The notes under the pieces were generated by a model. It did not search any database and was not told the DNA's origin. It saw only the letters and a list, made by a program, of their open reading frames with translations. This document shows, piece by piece, positions 9,883-24,093 of a stretch of DNA of 64,000 nt. The stretch comes from Vibrio neptunius (GTDB taxonomy: Bacteria > Pseudomonadota > Gammaproteobacteria > Enterobacterales > Vibrionaceae), in the NCBI GenBank assembly GCA_019339365.1, contig CP079859.1, forward strand, positions 3,472,001-3,536,000, written 5' to 3'. Position 1 is the first letter of the stretch. Each line of letters begins with the position of its first letter. The position numbers and the translations under genes are program-made.

Positions 9883-9945
9883 ATGATGAAGCGTTTTTCT
9901 ATCCTGCTGAGCCTCCTCCTTATCGTGACACGATCGCGCGGGTAG
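9883..9945 (+). CDS. leuL: leu operon leader peptide
   Basis: This 20-codon frame starts with two ATG codons and encodes [20 protein letters not shown]. Five of the first thirteen codons are leucine (CTG CTG, then CTC CTC CTT at 9904–9921). It sits between the leu promoter and an intrinsic terminator upstream of leuA, the classical layout of leucine attenuation. Ribosome stalling at the Leu codons when charged tRNA-Leu is scarce would allow an alternative fold that disrupts the terminator. The sequence GCGGGT at 9938–9943, overlapping the leader stop codon, is complementary to ACCCGC in the terminator's 5' arm and is a likely antiterminator. The peptide probably has no function of its own. 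Confidence 0.88.
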   Translation: MMKRFSILLSLLLIVTRSRG

Positions 9946-9980
9946 GCTGTGGAAGAAAAATAACCACAATGAGATATCAG

Positions 9981-10009
9981 AAACCCGCACAAAGATGCGG
10001 GTTTTTTTA
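9981..10009 (+). terminator. Attenuator of the leu operon
   Basis: AAACCCGCA pairs with TGCGGGTTT around a short A-rich loop, followed by a run of T. It lies 36 bp after the leader peptide stop and 67 bp before leuA, so it is the regulated terminator of the attenuation system. Confidence 0.9.
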
Positions 10010-10075
10010 TACCTAAAATACCGGAAGAAAACGATTAACAGTGTGGTAAACACACAAGTCAGGAAGGAAGCAAAC

Positions 10076-11623
10076 ATGAACGATCAAGTCATTATTTTCG
10101 ACACCACGTTGCGTGATGGCGAACAAGCGTTGTCAGCAAGCTTGACAGTTAAAGAGAAACTGCAGATTGCCTATGCGCTAGAAAGGCTAGGTGTTGATGT
10201 CATTGAAGCGGGGTTTCCTGTCTCATCTCCTGGTGACTTCGAATCCGTGCAGACCATCGCCAAACACGTAAAAGACAGCCGAGTCTGTGCGCTAGCACGT
10301 GCCGTTGCGAAAGACATTGACGCTGCAGGCGAAGCGTTAAAAATCGCTGATCAATTCCGTATTCATACCTTCATTTCTACTTCCACCGTTCACGTCCAAG
10401 ACAAACTACGCCGCAGTTATGATGACGTTGTCGAGATGGCAGTCAAAGCGGTAAAACACGCCCGTCGCTACACTGATGATGTCGAATTTTCCTGTGAAGA
10501 TGCTGGCCGTACCCCAATTGACAATTTATGTCGCATGGTTGAGGCCGCTATCAACGCTGGTGCTAACACGATCAACATTCCTGATACCGTTGGTTACACA
10601 GTGCCAAACGAGTTTGGCGGAATTATCCAAACTCTGTTTGATCGTGTTCCAAATATTGATAAAGCCATTATTTCTGTTCACTGTCACGATGACTTAGGTA
10701 TGTCAGTCGCTAACTCAATTGCAGCTGTTCAAGCAGGCGCACGACAAATTGAGGGTACGATCAATGGTATTGGTGAACGAGCGGGGAACTGCTCTCTAGA
10801 AGAAATCGCGATGATTATCAAGACTCGTCAGGAATTCTTGGGTGTTCACACTGGTCTTAAGCATGATGAGATTCATCGCACCAGTAAATTGGTCAGTCAG
10901 TTATGTAACATGCCAATCCAAAGCAACAAGGCAATTGTTGGTGCCAACGCATTCAGTCACTCTTCGGGCATCCACCAAGATGGCATGCTAAAGAACAAAA
11001 ACACTTACGAAATCATGACCCCAGAGTCAATCGGTCTGAAAAATCAAGCGTTGAACCTAACCAGCCGCAGTGGACGTGCTGCAGTGAAAAGCCACATGGA
11101 TAGCATGGGCTACAAAGAAGACGAGTACAACTTGGATGCGCTATACGAAGACTTCTTGAAACTGGCTGACCGCAAAGGCCAAGTCTTTGACTACGATTTA
11201 GAAGCGCTAATGCACTTTTCTAACTTGCGTGAAGAAGACGATTTCTACAAATTGAACTACCTAAGCGTTCAGTCAGGTAGCGTCATGGCAACCACAAGTA
11301 TTAAACTGCAATGTGGTGATAAAGAGACGTCTGAAGCTGCGGTAGGGAACGGCCCTGTTGACGCGCTTTACCAATGTATCTATCGCGTCACCGGATATGA
11401 TATCGTGCTAGACAAGTTTGATTTAACCGCGAAAGGCGAAGGTGAAGACGGGCTTGGTCAGGCTGACATTATTGCCAACTACAAAGGTCGTAAATACCAC
11501 GGTACTGGTGTATCAACAGACATCGTAGAAGCTTCTGGTCAAGCACTACTGCACGTAATCAACAGCATTCACCGTGCAGATAAGATTGCCGAAATCAAAC
11601 AGCAAAAAATCGCAACAGTATAA
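10076..11623 (+). CDS. leuA: 2-isopropylmalate synthase
   Basis: LeuA condenses acetyl-CoA with 2-ketoisovalerate to 2-isopropylmalate, the committed step of leucine synthesis, and is inhibited by leucine. The 515-residue product has the HMGL-like TIM barrel with [16 protein letters not shown] near the N-terminus, the metal-binding HCHDDLGM segment, [17 protein letters not shown], and a C-terminal leucine-binding regulatory domain from about residue 390. I chose the ATG at 10076 because it has AGGAAGGAAG just upstream and gives the family N-terminus [15 protein letters not shown]; an in-frame extension to 9995 would run into the attenuator hairpin. It is the first structural gene of leuABCD. 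Confidence 0.97.
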   Translation: MNDQVIIFDTTLRDGEQALSASLTVKEKLQIAYALERLGVDVIEAGFPVSSPGDFESVQTIAKHVKDSRVCALARAVAKDIDAAGEALKIADQFRIHTFISTSTVHVQDKLRRSYDDVVEMAVKAVKHARRYTDDVEFSCEDAGRTPIDNLCRMVEAAINAGANTINIPDTVGYTVPNEFGGIIQTLFDRVPNIDKAIISVHCHDDLGMSVANSIAAVQAGARQIEGTINGIGERAGNCSLEEIAMIIKTRQEFLGVHTGLKHDEIHRTSKLVSQLCNMPIQSNKAIVGANAFSHSSGIHQDGMLKNKNTYEIMTPESIGLKNQALNLTSRSGRAAVKSHMDSMGYKEDEYNLDALYEDFLKLADRKGQVFDYDLEALMHFSNLREEDDFYKLNYLSVQSGSVMATTSIKLQCGDKETSEAAVGNGPVDALYQCIYRVTGYDIVLDKFDLTAKGEGEDGLGQADIIANYKGRKYHGTGVSTDIVEASGQALLHVINSIHRADKIAEIKQQKIATV

Positions 11624-11676
11624 ATAGACTCTAGGGATGCGAGTCGTCCCTAGAATAAAAGATATAAAAAAATTAA

Positions 11677-12778
<1,102 letters not shown>

Positions 12779-12787
12779 TAATTATTC

Positions 12788-12813
12788 GCACCTGATAAGC
12801 CGTTGTCAGGTGC
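12788..12813 (+). promoter_or_regulatory. leuB–leuC intergenic hairpin
   Basis: GCACCTGA and TCAGGTGC form a perfect 8-bp stem around a 10-base loop, with no T run after it. It is more likely an mRNA-stabilising or processing element inside the operon than a terminator. Confidence 0.5.
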
Positions 12814-12832
12814 TATACACGGGATAGTAATA

Positions 12833-14234
12833 ATGGGCAAAACACTGTATGAGAAAGTCTACGATGCACACGTTGCCGTAGCCGCCGAGGGTGAGAACCC
12901 AATTTTGTATATCGATCGCCACTTGGTACACGAAGTGACTTCACCCCAGGCCTTCGATGGCCTGCGTGAAAAAAGGTCGTCAAGTGCGCCAGGTCAGCAA
13001 GACCTTTGCCACCATGGACCACAACGTTTCCACCACTACTAAAGACATCAATGCATCTGGTGAGATGGCACGTATTCAGATGGAAACGCTGTCAAAGAAC
13101 TGTGAGGAGTTTGGGGTAACCCTTTACGACATTAACCACAAATACCAAGGTATCGTGCATGTAATGGGCCCAGAGCTAGGTATTACCTTACCTGGCATGA
13201 CGATCGTTTGTGGTGACTCTCACACAGCCACTCACGGTGCGTTTGGCTCATTAGCTTTTGGCATCGGTACTTCTGAAGTTGAGCACGTTTTAGCGACTCA
13301 AACGCTGAAGCAGGCACGAGCTAAAACAATGAAGATTGAGGTGAAAGGTCAGGTTAACCCTGGCATCACAGCGAAAGATATCGTTTTAGCCATCATTGGT
13401 GAGACAACAGCAGCTGGCGGTACGGGCTATGTCGTTGAGTTCTGTGGTGAAGCAATTACTGATCTGACGATGGAAGGTCGTATGACAGTGTGTAATATGG
13501 CGATTGAGCTTGGTGCCAAGGCGGGTCTAATCGCACCAGATGAAACCACGTTCGAATACATCAAAGGCCGTAAATTCGCACCTCAAGGCGATGATTTGGA
13601 AGCGGCTATTGAGTACTGGTCTTCACTCAAAACTGATGATGATGCAGAGTTTGATGCAGTCGTCACTCTAAATGCCGCGGATATCAAACCTCAGGTGACT
13701 TGGGGTACAAACCCTGGTCAGGTAATCGCCGTTGATCAACCTATCCCAGCACCAGAAAGCTTTGCCGATCCTGTCGAGAAAGCATCAGCAGAAAAAGCAT
13801 TGGCGTATATGGGGCTAGAAGCTGGCAAAGCACTATCAGATTACAAAGTCGATAAGGTATTTGTTGGTTCTTGTACTAACTCTCGTATCGAAGACATGCG
13901 CGCCGCTGCAGAAGTAGCAAAAGGACGTAAAGTTGCAGACAACGTGCAAGCTCTTATCGTACCGGGCTCTGAGCAAGTCAAAGCGCAAGCAGAAGCAGAA
14001 GGCTTAGACGTCATCTTTAAAGAAGCGGGCTTTGAATGGCGCCTTCCTGGCTGTTCAATGTGCTTGGCGATGAACAACGATCGATTAGGCCCACATGAGC
14101 GTTGTGCGTCAACCTCAAACCGCAATTTTGAAGGCCGTCAAGGTCGTGATGGTCGTACCCATTTGGTAAGTCCTGCGATGGCAGCAGCGGCAGCAATTGC
14201 TGGTCACTTTGTAGATATTCGTGAGTTGGACTAA
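12833..14234 (+). pseudogene. leuC: Isopropylmalate isomerase large subunit, single-base frameshift
   Basis: LeuC is the iron-sulfur subunit that, with LeuD, isomerises 2- to 3-isopropylmalate. Translation from ATG 12833 gives [20 protein letters not shown] and is correct to GLREK, where a run of six A (12969–12974) shifts the frame. With five A the protein continues as [17 protein letters not shown] and reaches a normal 466-residue end at 14234. The cluster ligands are visible: the cysteine in [12 protein letters not shown] and the two in [10 protein letters not shown]. Only the first 47 or so residues are separated from the rest. An internal ATG at 12957 begins before the shift in the downstream frame and would lack the family N-terminus. 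As with leuB, the lesion is a +1 homopolymer error or a real mutation. Confidence 0.9.
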
Positions 14235-14245
14235 GGAGATAACAG

Positions 14246-14848
14246 ATGTCAGGTTTTAAACAACACACAGGCTTAGTCGTTCCTCTAGATGCCGCGAACG
14301 TCGATACCGATGCCATTATCCCTAAACAATTCCTACAAAAAGTTTCTCGCTTGGGTTTTGGTAAACACCTATTCCATGATTGGCGCTTCCTAGATGATGC
14401 AGGTGAGCAGCCAAACCCAGAGTTTGTAATGAATGCACCTCGTTATCAAGGTGCCTCTATCCTACTCGCTCGCGAAAACTTTGGCTGTGGTTCCTCACGT
14501 GAACACGCTCCGTGGGCACTGGCAGACTATGGCATCAAGGCGATGATCGCGCCAAGCTTTGCCGATATTTTCTATGGCAACTCAATCAACAACCAAATGG
14601 TACCGGTTCGTCTCACAGAGCAAGAAGTCGATGAAATCTTCCAATTTGTAGAGGCAAATGAAGGGGCACAGGTTGAGGTCGACTTAGAAGCCAACCGAGT
14701 TCGCGCAAACGGTAAAGAGTATTCATTTGAGATCGACGAATTCCGTCGTCACTGCTTGCTAAATGGCTTGGACAACATCGGTTTGACACTCCAGCACGAA
14801 GATAAAATTGCCGATTACGAAAGTAAGATTCCCTCATTTCTCAAGTAA
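14246..14848 (+). CDS. leuD: Isopropylmalate isomerase small subunit
   Basis: LeuD supplies the swivelling aconitase C-domain that completes the isopropylmalate isomerase active site. The 200-residue protein shows the family start [20 protein letters not shown], the substrate-contact motif [15 protein letters not shown], and [12 protein letters not shown]. Length matches E. coli LeuD (201). It begins 11 bp after leuC with AAGGAG upstream, consistent with translational coupling, and is the last gene of the operon before a strong terminator. The frame is intact, unlike leuB and leuC. Confidence 0.97.
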   Translation: MSGFKQHTGLVVPLDAANVDTDAIIPKQFLQKVSRLGFGKHLFHDWRFLDDAGEQPNPEFVMNAPRYQGASILLARENFGCGSSREHAPWALADYGIKAMIAPSFADIFYGNSINNQMVPVRLTEQEVDEIFQFVEANEGAQVEVDLEANRVRANGKEYSFEIDEFRRHCLLNGLDNIGLTLQHEDKIADYESKIPSFLK

Positions 14849-14861
14849 TTAAAATCGATAT

Positions 14862-14892
14862 AAAAAGGTTGGCTCATGCCAGCCTTTTTTAT
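14862..14892 (+). terminator. Terminator of the leuABCD operon
   Basis: AAAGGTTGGC and GCCAGCCTTT form a 10-bp stem around TCAT, followed by a T run, 14 bp after the leuD stop codon. Confidence 0.92.
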
Positions 14893-14956
14893 TTTTGAAA
14901 GTTATCATTCGTAGGCTCGGTCTAAAATCTTAATGTTGTTATGAATAGGACTGACC

Positions 14957-15739
14957 ATGAGACTCTTTCTTGCTTTTATCGCCGCGTTGATATCTTTCCA
15001 CGCTTCCTCTGCTCCCAAATCTGAACTTTGGCCCTACTGGAATACCAGTAATGAATCTAATACCACCAAAGTTGACCATCAGCCTTGGCAACAAATACTC
15101 GATAAATATCTCATCACGGAAGGCGAATACACCCTTTTTAAATACTCATCAGTCAGTGTCCAAGATAAACAACAACTCAATGACTACATAGTTCAATTGA
15201 GTCATATCAATCCACTTCAGTTAAGCAAAGCTGAGCAGTACCCTTACTGGGTAAATTTATATAACGCGATTACCGTCGATTTGATTTTAGACGCTTACCC
15301 AATCAAATCGATCACAAAATTAGGTGGGTTATTCAGTTTTGGTCCTTGGGGAGATGAAGTGGTTTCCATCAATGGAAAAGAGCTCACGCTGAATGATATT
15401 GAACATCAAATTTTACGCCCGATATGGAATGATCCAAGAACCCATTATGCGGTCAACTGTGCTAGCTTAGGCTGTCCAAACCTGCAATCTCAGGCGTTTA
15501 CTGCTGAAAATACAGAAGCCTTACTTGAGCAAGCAGCGACCACCTTCATAAACAGTGAAAAAGGCGTGCTCATCAAAAGTGGTAATACTCAACTATCTTC
15601 CATTTATGATTGGTTTGCTGATGACTTTGGTAATAAACAAGAGTTGATCCAACACCTAGCTAAATATCGCCCAGAGTTAGAAAGTCTGAACGGCAAATTT
15701 AGTTATGCGTACGATTGGGATTTGAATGGTAAGGAATAG
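14957..15739 (+). CDS. Exported DUF547 protein
   Basis: This 260-residue protein has an N-terminal signal peptide (MRLFLAFIAALISFHASSA, cleavage near residue 19) and a DUF547 domain over most of the remainder. Typical DUF547 features are YPYWVNLYNAITVDLILDAYP (split by the family's conserved NLYNA core), the GPWGD segment, LNDIEHQILRP, and a cysteine pair in NCASLGCPNL. The function of the family is not established; some members occur near transport or cell-envelope genes. It follows the leu terminator and probably has its own promoter, but I could not define one. The C-terminal end YDWDLNGK is normal for bacterial members. Predicted location is the periplasm. Confidence 0.85.
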   Translation: MRLFLAFIAALISFHASSAPKSELWPYWNTSNESNTTKVDHQPWQQILDKYLITEGEYTLFKYSSVSVQDKQQLNDYIVQLSHINPLQLSKAEQYPYWVNLYNAITVDLILDAYPIKSITKLGGLFSFGPWGDEVVSINGKELTLNDIEHQILRPIWNDPRTHYAVNCASLGCPNLQSQAFTAENTEALLEQAATTFINSEKGVLIKSGNTQLSSIYDWFADDFGNKQELIQHLAKYRPELESLNGKFSYAYDWDLNGKE

Positions 15740-16112
15740 CGGGAACAGGGAACGGGGTAAGGGATGCGGGAACGGGCTTCGCCCTACGGCAAACTGGAAA
15801 GCGCTAGAAGGGTTGGAACTTGGTGTCACCCTCTGTTTTATTACTGTCATCCTCAAGAATGAGGGACGAGTGAGTTGAGGATCTCTTGTCGCAAGCCGAA
15901 AACCAAAATAGATTCCCTGCTCACTCCTCCGTCGCTCCATGGAATGACCGAAGCTATTGAAGTATGCGAATCTGTTTAATCTGTCCCCTTAGGAACCAGC
16001 TTCTAAACCATCGGCTCTATCAACTTAGCATCAACATTCACCTCTCGTAGGGCGAAGCCCGATCCCGATTCTAGAGGACGAAGTCCGTTCCAGCTCTCCA
16101 ATACGCAGATAC
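15740..16112. other. Repeat-rich non-coding spacer
   Basis: This roughly 370-bp region between the DUF547 gene and the rrn operon has no credible gene. It contains degenerate GGGAAC/GGGATG repeats (15741–15775), two inverted copies of a GGGCTTCGCCC unit, and a block around 15838–15885 (CCTCAAGAATGAGGGACGAG) with inverted-repeat character. It looks like an accumulation of short intergenic repeats. Confidence 0.6.
15767..16067. repeat. Inverted repeat pair around a 257-bp core
   Basis: CGGGCTTCGCCCTAC at 15773–15787 recurs exactly in reverse complement at 16047–16061. With one mismatch the similarity extends to 22 bases (15767–15788 and 16046–16067). Each arm can itself fold into a small TTCG-loop hairpin. 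The arrangement resembles a miniature inverted-repeat element or two copies of a palindromic intergenic repeat. No target-site duplication is obvious. Confidence 0.6.
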
Positions 16113-16142
16113 AAAAAGACCCCAGCATTTCTGCTGAGGTCT
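16113..16142 (-). terminator. Terminator of the rrn operon
   Basis: AGACC-C-CAGCA and TGCTG-A-GGTCT form a 10-bp stem with one internal mismatch around TTTC, followed on the minus strand by TTTTTG. It lies 9 bp past tRNA-Asp. Confidence 0.85.
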
Positions 16143-16150
16143 GGAATAAG

Positions 16151-16227
16151 TGGCGGAGCGGACGGGACTCGAACCCGCGACCCCCGGCGTGACAGGCCGG
16201 TATTCTAACCAACTGAACTACCGCTCC
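16151..16227 (-). tRNA. tRNA-Asp (GTC)
   Basis: This 77-nt tRNA has an encoded CCA end. The anticodon stem-loop reads CCGGCCTGTCACGCCGG on the minus strand, giving GTC. The acceptor arms GGAGCGG and CCGCTCC match E. coli tRNA-Asp. It is the distal gene of the rrn operon. Confidence 0.97.
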
Positions 16228-16297
16228 GCACTGGTTAGACTCTTGAGTCTAAGTTTTTTGCCTTTAGATTTTTCTAAAATCTAAAAACAGAAAGGGA

Positions 16298-16415
16298 ACC
16301 TGGCAATGTCCTACTCTCACATGGGGAAGCCCCACACTACCATCGGCGCTACTTCGTTTCACTTCTGAGTTCGGCATGGAATCAGGTGGGTCCAAAGCGC
16401 TATGGTTGCCAAGCA
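16298..16415 (-). rRNA. rrf: 5S rRNA, distal copy
   Basis: About 118 nt with the conserved segments CCATGCCGAACTCAGAAGTG and GCGCCGATGGTAGTGTGGGG. It begins TGCTTGGCAACCATAGCG on the minus strand. It differs from the proximal 5S copy at helix I (A–T instead of G–C) and at two pairs in helix II, each with a compensating change. It lies between tRNA-Thr and tRNA-Asp. Confidence 0.95.
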
Positions 16416-16426
16416 AAATTCTTTGC

Positions 16427-16502
<76 letters not shown>

Positions 16503-16544
16503 ATAATTTTGCTCAAGATATTTATCTCAAACAAGGTATTTAAA

Positions 16545-16662
16545 GCCTGGCGATGTCCTACTCTCACATGGGGAAGCCCCACACTACCATCGGCGCTATT
16601 GCGTTTCACTTCTGAGTTCGGCATGGAATCAGGTGGGTCCACAACGCTATGGTCGCCAAGCA
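16545..16662 (-). rRNA. rrf: 5S rRNA, proximal copy
   Basis: About 118 nt, starting TGCTTGGCGACCATAGCG on the minus strand and located 104 bp after the 23S gene. It is near-identical to the distal copy apart from paired substitutions in helices I and II. Confidence 0.96.
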
Positions 16663-16750
16663 AATTCTTTAATTCGGAAAGCTGCTTTCTCTTATACTAA
16701 GAGCGTGTTCTCTACACATTCAATCTGTTCTTGCTTTGAGTCCATCAAAA

Positions 16751-19670
<2,920 letters not shown>

Positions 19671-19888
19671 TCTTACAGTCAAACAACCAAAGTTGTCTGC
19701 AATTATTTAAACATGATGCAGACTCGATTTTGCCGGACTCAAATATAAACATCGCAAGGATGTTTCCAAGAACACTTGAATGTGTGTTGGTACCTAATGA
19801 ACAAATCATTAGGATTTGAGAACTTTTCAATGAATAACAACGCATCTCATAGAGATGGGGATTGTTGTTATTCGTCAGCTTTCCAAAT

Positions 19889-19900
19889 TGTTAAAGAGCT
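19889..19900 (-). promoter_or_regulatory. boxA antitermination site in the 16S–23S spacer
   Basis: The minus strand reads AGCTCTTTAACA, close to the E. coli boxA TGCTCTTTAACA. It is placed between tRNA-Ala and 23S, the normal spacer position, where NusB/NusE bind to prevent Rho termination. The remaining spacer (19658–19969) holds no gene. Confidence 0.8.
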
Positions 19901-19969
19901 AGCTTTCTTTGCTAATAAATAGCTGATGAAAACCATTTTTAAGAACACTTACGCAAATGCGCTTAAAGA

Positions 19970-20045
19970 TGGTGGAGCTAAGCAGGATCGAACTGCTGAC
20001 CTCCTGCGTGCAAGGCAGGCGCTCTCCCAGCTGAGCTATAGCCCC
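19970..20045 (-). tRNA. tRNA-Ala (TGC)
   Basis: This 76-nt spacer tRNA with encoded CCA has the anticodon arm CCTGCCTTGCACGCAGG, giving TGC. It starts GGGGCTATAGCTCAG, as in other gamma-proteobacterial rrn operons. Confidence 0.97.
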
Positions 20046-20088
20046 ATCAGGTGTTGATACTGTGTGCCAATTCTTCTGGGAGGAAGAT

Positions 20089-20165
20089 TGGTGGGTCTGA
20101 GTGGACTTGAACCACCGACCTCTCGCTTATCAGGCGAACGCTCTAACCACCTGAGCTACAGACCC
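20089..20165 (-). tRNA. tRNA-Ile (GAT)
   Basis: This 77-nt spacer tRNA with encoded CCA has the anticodon arm TCGCCTGATAAGCGA, giving GAT. It is the first spacer tRNA after the 16S gene. Confidence 0.97.
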
Positions 20166-20267
20166 AGTATCGTCTCTTAACGTGTATAAACGTATCAATC
20201 TGTGTGGACACTCATCGTGACTCATTTGTCTTCACTTTTAAAAAGTGAAAGCAAACTGTCCATCGTA

Positions 20268-21819
<1,552 letters not shown>

Positions 21820-22025
21820 AAGATTTTGTTCGGCTCAATGAATACTGACTTCAAAACTACTGTGTAATTTTAAAGCTATTATCGTTCCAACAGAACGATA
21901 ATGAATTGACTGTGCTGAATCCGAAGATTCAATGGTCACTTCGTATCATTGAAACCTAATTTGAAGCCGAAGCTTCTAATTGGATTATCATCAACGAGTG
22001 CCCACACAGATTGATAGGTTTATAT

Positions 22026-22037
22026 TGTTAAAGAGCT
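22026..22037 (-). promoter_or_regulatory. boxA antitermination site in the rrn leader
   Basis: The minus strand reads AGCTCTTTAACAATATA, a match to leader boxA, between promoter P2 and 16S. The leader from 21820 to 22074 otherwise holds no gene. Confidence 0.8.
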
Positions 22038-22074
22038 GTGCTTTTCAAGAAACTTTCTCTCAAAGCGGAGGTGC

Positions 22075-22102
22075 ATTCTAGCGAGATAATTTGAAGAGTC
22101 AA
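22075..22102 (-). promoter_or_regulatory. rrn promoter P2
   Basis: On the minus strand, TTGACT (22097–22102) and TAGAAT (22075–22080) are separated by 16 bp. The short spacer is typical of rRNA promoters. Confidence 0.8.
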
Positions 22103-22190
22103 ACACTTTTTCAAACTTATTTTCTCAGAAGCTTTTCACCTCTCTAACACCGCTGAAGCCTTGTGGCGTCTGCCGTGTCAGTGGATGCGC

Positions 22191-22218
22191 ATTATAGATA
22201 GACGAGGAAAGAAGGCAA
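22191..22218 (-). promoter_or_regulatory. rrn promoter P1
   Basis: On the minus strand, TTGCCT (22213–22218) and TATAAT (22191–22196) are separated by 16 bp, followed by a GCGC discriminator of the kind that confers stringent (ppGpp/DksA) control. Upstream A/T tracts at 22222–22248 could act as an UP element. Confidence 0.85.
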
Positions 22219-22240
22219 GCACAAAAACCGTTTTTTTGAT

Positions 22241-22275
22241 AAAAAAATGCTTGAATGACTATTAATCATTCAAGC
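22241..22275 (-). terminator. Terminator after the HD-GYP gene
   Basis: GCTTGAATGA and TCATTCAAGC form a perfect 10-bp stem around 7 bases, followed on the minus strand by seven T. Its T run forms part of the A/T tract just upstream of rrn P1, so it insulates the rrn promoter. Confidence 0.85.
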
Positions 22276-22338
22276 GCTTGTTTAGTACCATTTTATCATC
22301 ACCTTATTAGCAACCTACTCACAGAAGATTGTGGATAA

Positions 22339-23595
22339 CTAGTCATCACTGTCGAAGAAATAAGAGACCCTTGAGCGTGGGTTTAAATACTCGCGAACTT
22401 TATCTGGCAGTTTATTTGGCAGAATAGCATTGACTATCTTTATTTCCTTCTCCGCCAAATCGATGATGGGGGCTTGCGTTCTCGGAACCGAGGGGTCATA
22501 GATAAGGACGTTGGGGAAAAGAATGTTACGTGCATTCACCGATATCACTAACCCCACCATATCATTAGACAATTGTACCACGGTTCCCGGAGGGTAGATG
22601 CCCATGAACTTAATTAGGATATTTAGGTTTTCGTTGTTGTATAGATGCTTACAATTCTTATATAGATGAGAAAGTGCCACATAAGGTATCTTTTGCTCTG
22701 AAGGAACGTTGCTGTGGCACAGATTGTCGTAAGCATTAGCTACTGAGATAATTTGCGTCAGCTCATCAATATGCTCCCCTTTCAAACCTTCTGGATAACC
22801 CGAGCCATCATTCAACTCATGGTGCTGGGCGATGACCGTTCTTGCACTTTCAGGAAAGCTCTCCATATTATTCGCGATATCCAAACCGTATTTAGTATGC
22901 AGTTTAAGATAGTTCTTTTCTGGTTCACTTAAAGGGGTCTGCTTGCGTACAATTGCAGAAGGAACTTTGACTTTTCCCATATCGTGGAAAAGAGCAGCAA
23001 AAGCGACTTCTTTAATTTTCTGCGCTTCAAGCTTCTTAGCTTGGGCTATCATCATGGCGATGACGGACACATTGAGGCAATGGAAATAAATATCTTCAAA
23101 TTCACTTTTACCGTTCATCAGGTGTAAAGTGACATGATCATCACTAAGTAGCTTATCAACGATATCATCAACCAACTGCGCAGCTTCATCCACGGCCTGT
23201 TCTGGTCGGTTGCGAATTTTATTCATTACTGCACGCATTCTCGATAGTGAGCGCTCAAACTCTTTTTCGCAATTGATCACTCTGCGCCGATACGCACTGA
23301 GCTTTTCAATCCGATCTTGTTTCTCTTTCCATAACTTCTGTGCTTCAAGATCGATCTCCTCTGCTGAAGCATCATCCTTTTTCTCAGTCTCAGTCGAAGG
23401 GGGAAGAGGTTGAGTATCACTTTGATTCGGATTCATAAAGACATGCTTAATGCCTAAGTGACGAATCAAACGGATCTGTTCCTCGTCTTTAATCTTAAAG
23501 CTATTAAACAAAAACGGGTGCTCATTCCATTTGACTGGGAGTCGGATATGCAACCCTGGCTGGAGCCTGTCTACGGTGATTTTTATGCTAGCCAC
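22339..23595 (-). CDS. HD-GYP domain cyclic-di-GMP phosphodiesterase
   Basis: This 418-residue cytoplasmic protein combines an N-terminal DUF3391 domain (residues 1–130, starting IKITVDRLQPGLHIRLPVKW) with a C-terminal HD-GYP phosphodiesterase domain. Catalytic motifs are seen: the metal-binding HD in FHDMGKVKVPS, then HHELNDGSGYPEGLKG carrying the HHE and GYP signatures, and VANAYDNL. HD-GYP enzymes break cyclic di-GMP to pGpG or GMP and so affect motility and biofilm formation. The linker around 60–110 is rich in Glu, Lys and Arg and likely coiled coil. The start is a GTG codon giving MASIKIT; the Shine-Dalgarno sequence is weak. The gene has its own terminator just before the rrn promoters. 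Confidence 0.9.
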   Translation of the reverse strand: MASIKITVDRLQPGLHIRLPVKWNEHPFLFNSFKIKDEEQIRLIRHLGIKHVFMNPNQSDTQPLPPSTETEKKDDASAEEIDLEAQKLWKEKQDRIEKLSAYRRRVINCEKEFERSLSRMRAVMNKIRNRPEQAVDEAAQLVDDIVDKLLSDDHVTLHLMNGKSEFEDIYFHCLNVSVIAMMIAQAKKLEAQKIKEVAFAALFHDMGKVKVPSAIVRKQTPLSEPEKNYLKLHTKYGLDIANNMESFPESARTVIAQHHELNDGSGYPEGLKGEHIDELTQIISVANAYDNLCHSNVPSEQKIPYVALSHLYKNCKHLYNNENLNILIKFMGIYPPGTVVQLSNDMVGLVISVNARNILFPNVLIYDPSVPRTQAPIIDLAEKEIKIVNAILPNKLPDKVREYLNPRSRVSYFFDSDD

Positions 23596-23685
23596 GATTT
23601 ATATACAAATTAATCCTTGAAATAATTTAGGTGATATAAACACTGCGTTTACCAACGGCAAACTTGGGACGTGCCCTCTATTCGA

Positions 23686-24093
23686 CTACTTCACTACATC
23701 GCAATGCAGCATCCAACGAATACCAAACTGATCTTCTACTTTTCCAAAGCGCCCTCCCCAAAAGGTGTCAGATAAGTTCATCATTATATGACCTCCGTGT
23801 GACAGCTTGTCGAACAATCTGGCCTGCTCATTGAGATCGTCCAATACCAACGACAATGCCATATGATTGCCAGAACGCTCTTTTGCCACTAGACCATCCG
23901 ATAGCATCAGCTTCATCCCAAATGCTTCACATTCTGCATGCATAATCCAATCAGGATCGGCGCCCTCTATATGTTGTGGTGCATCCTTAAAATACTGCTT
24001 GGTGACAACAACACCGCCAAAAGCTTTGCAATAGAATTCAAGAGCTTCATCACAACGCCCAGCGAAAAATAAATAGGGGGTGAGTTGATACAT
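23686..24093 (-). CDS. VOC-family (PhnB/YjdN-like) protein
   Basis: This 135-residue protein has the beta-alpha-beta-beta-beta repeat of the vicinal-oxygen-chelate fold. The segments MYQLTPYLFFAGRCDEALEF at the start and DTFWGGRFGKVEDQFGIRW near the end are typical of the PhnB/YjdN subgroup, related to glyoxalase. The usual metal ligands of true glyoxalases are only partly recognisable, so catalytic activity is uncertain. It starts at an ATG with GAAAGG upstream and stands as a single gene on the minus strand. The name 3-demethylubiquinone methyltransferase often attached to such proteins would be misleading. Confidence 0.82.
   Translation of the reverse strand: MYQLTPYLFFAGRCDEALEFYCKAFGGVVVTKQYFKDAPQHIEGADPDWIMHAECEAFGMKLMLSDGLVAKERSGNHMALSLVLDDLNEQARLFDKLSHGGHIMMNLSDTFWGGRFGKVEDQFGIRWMLHCDVVK

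Noticed and set aside
9995..10075. N-terminal extension of leuA by 27 codons
   Set aside because: It would start within the attenuator terminator, and the family N-terminus plus a good ribosome site begin at 10076.
12957..14234. A separate shorter gene starting inside leuC
   Set aside because: The downstream frame is the remainder of leuC after a single-base shift; the missing 47 residues are present in the preceding frame.
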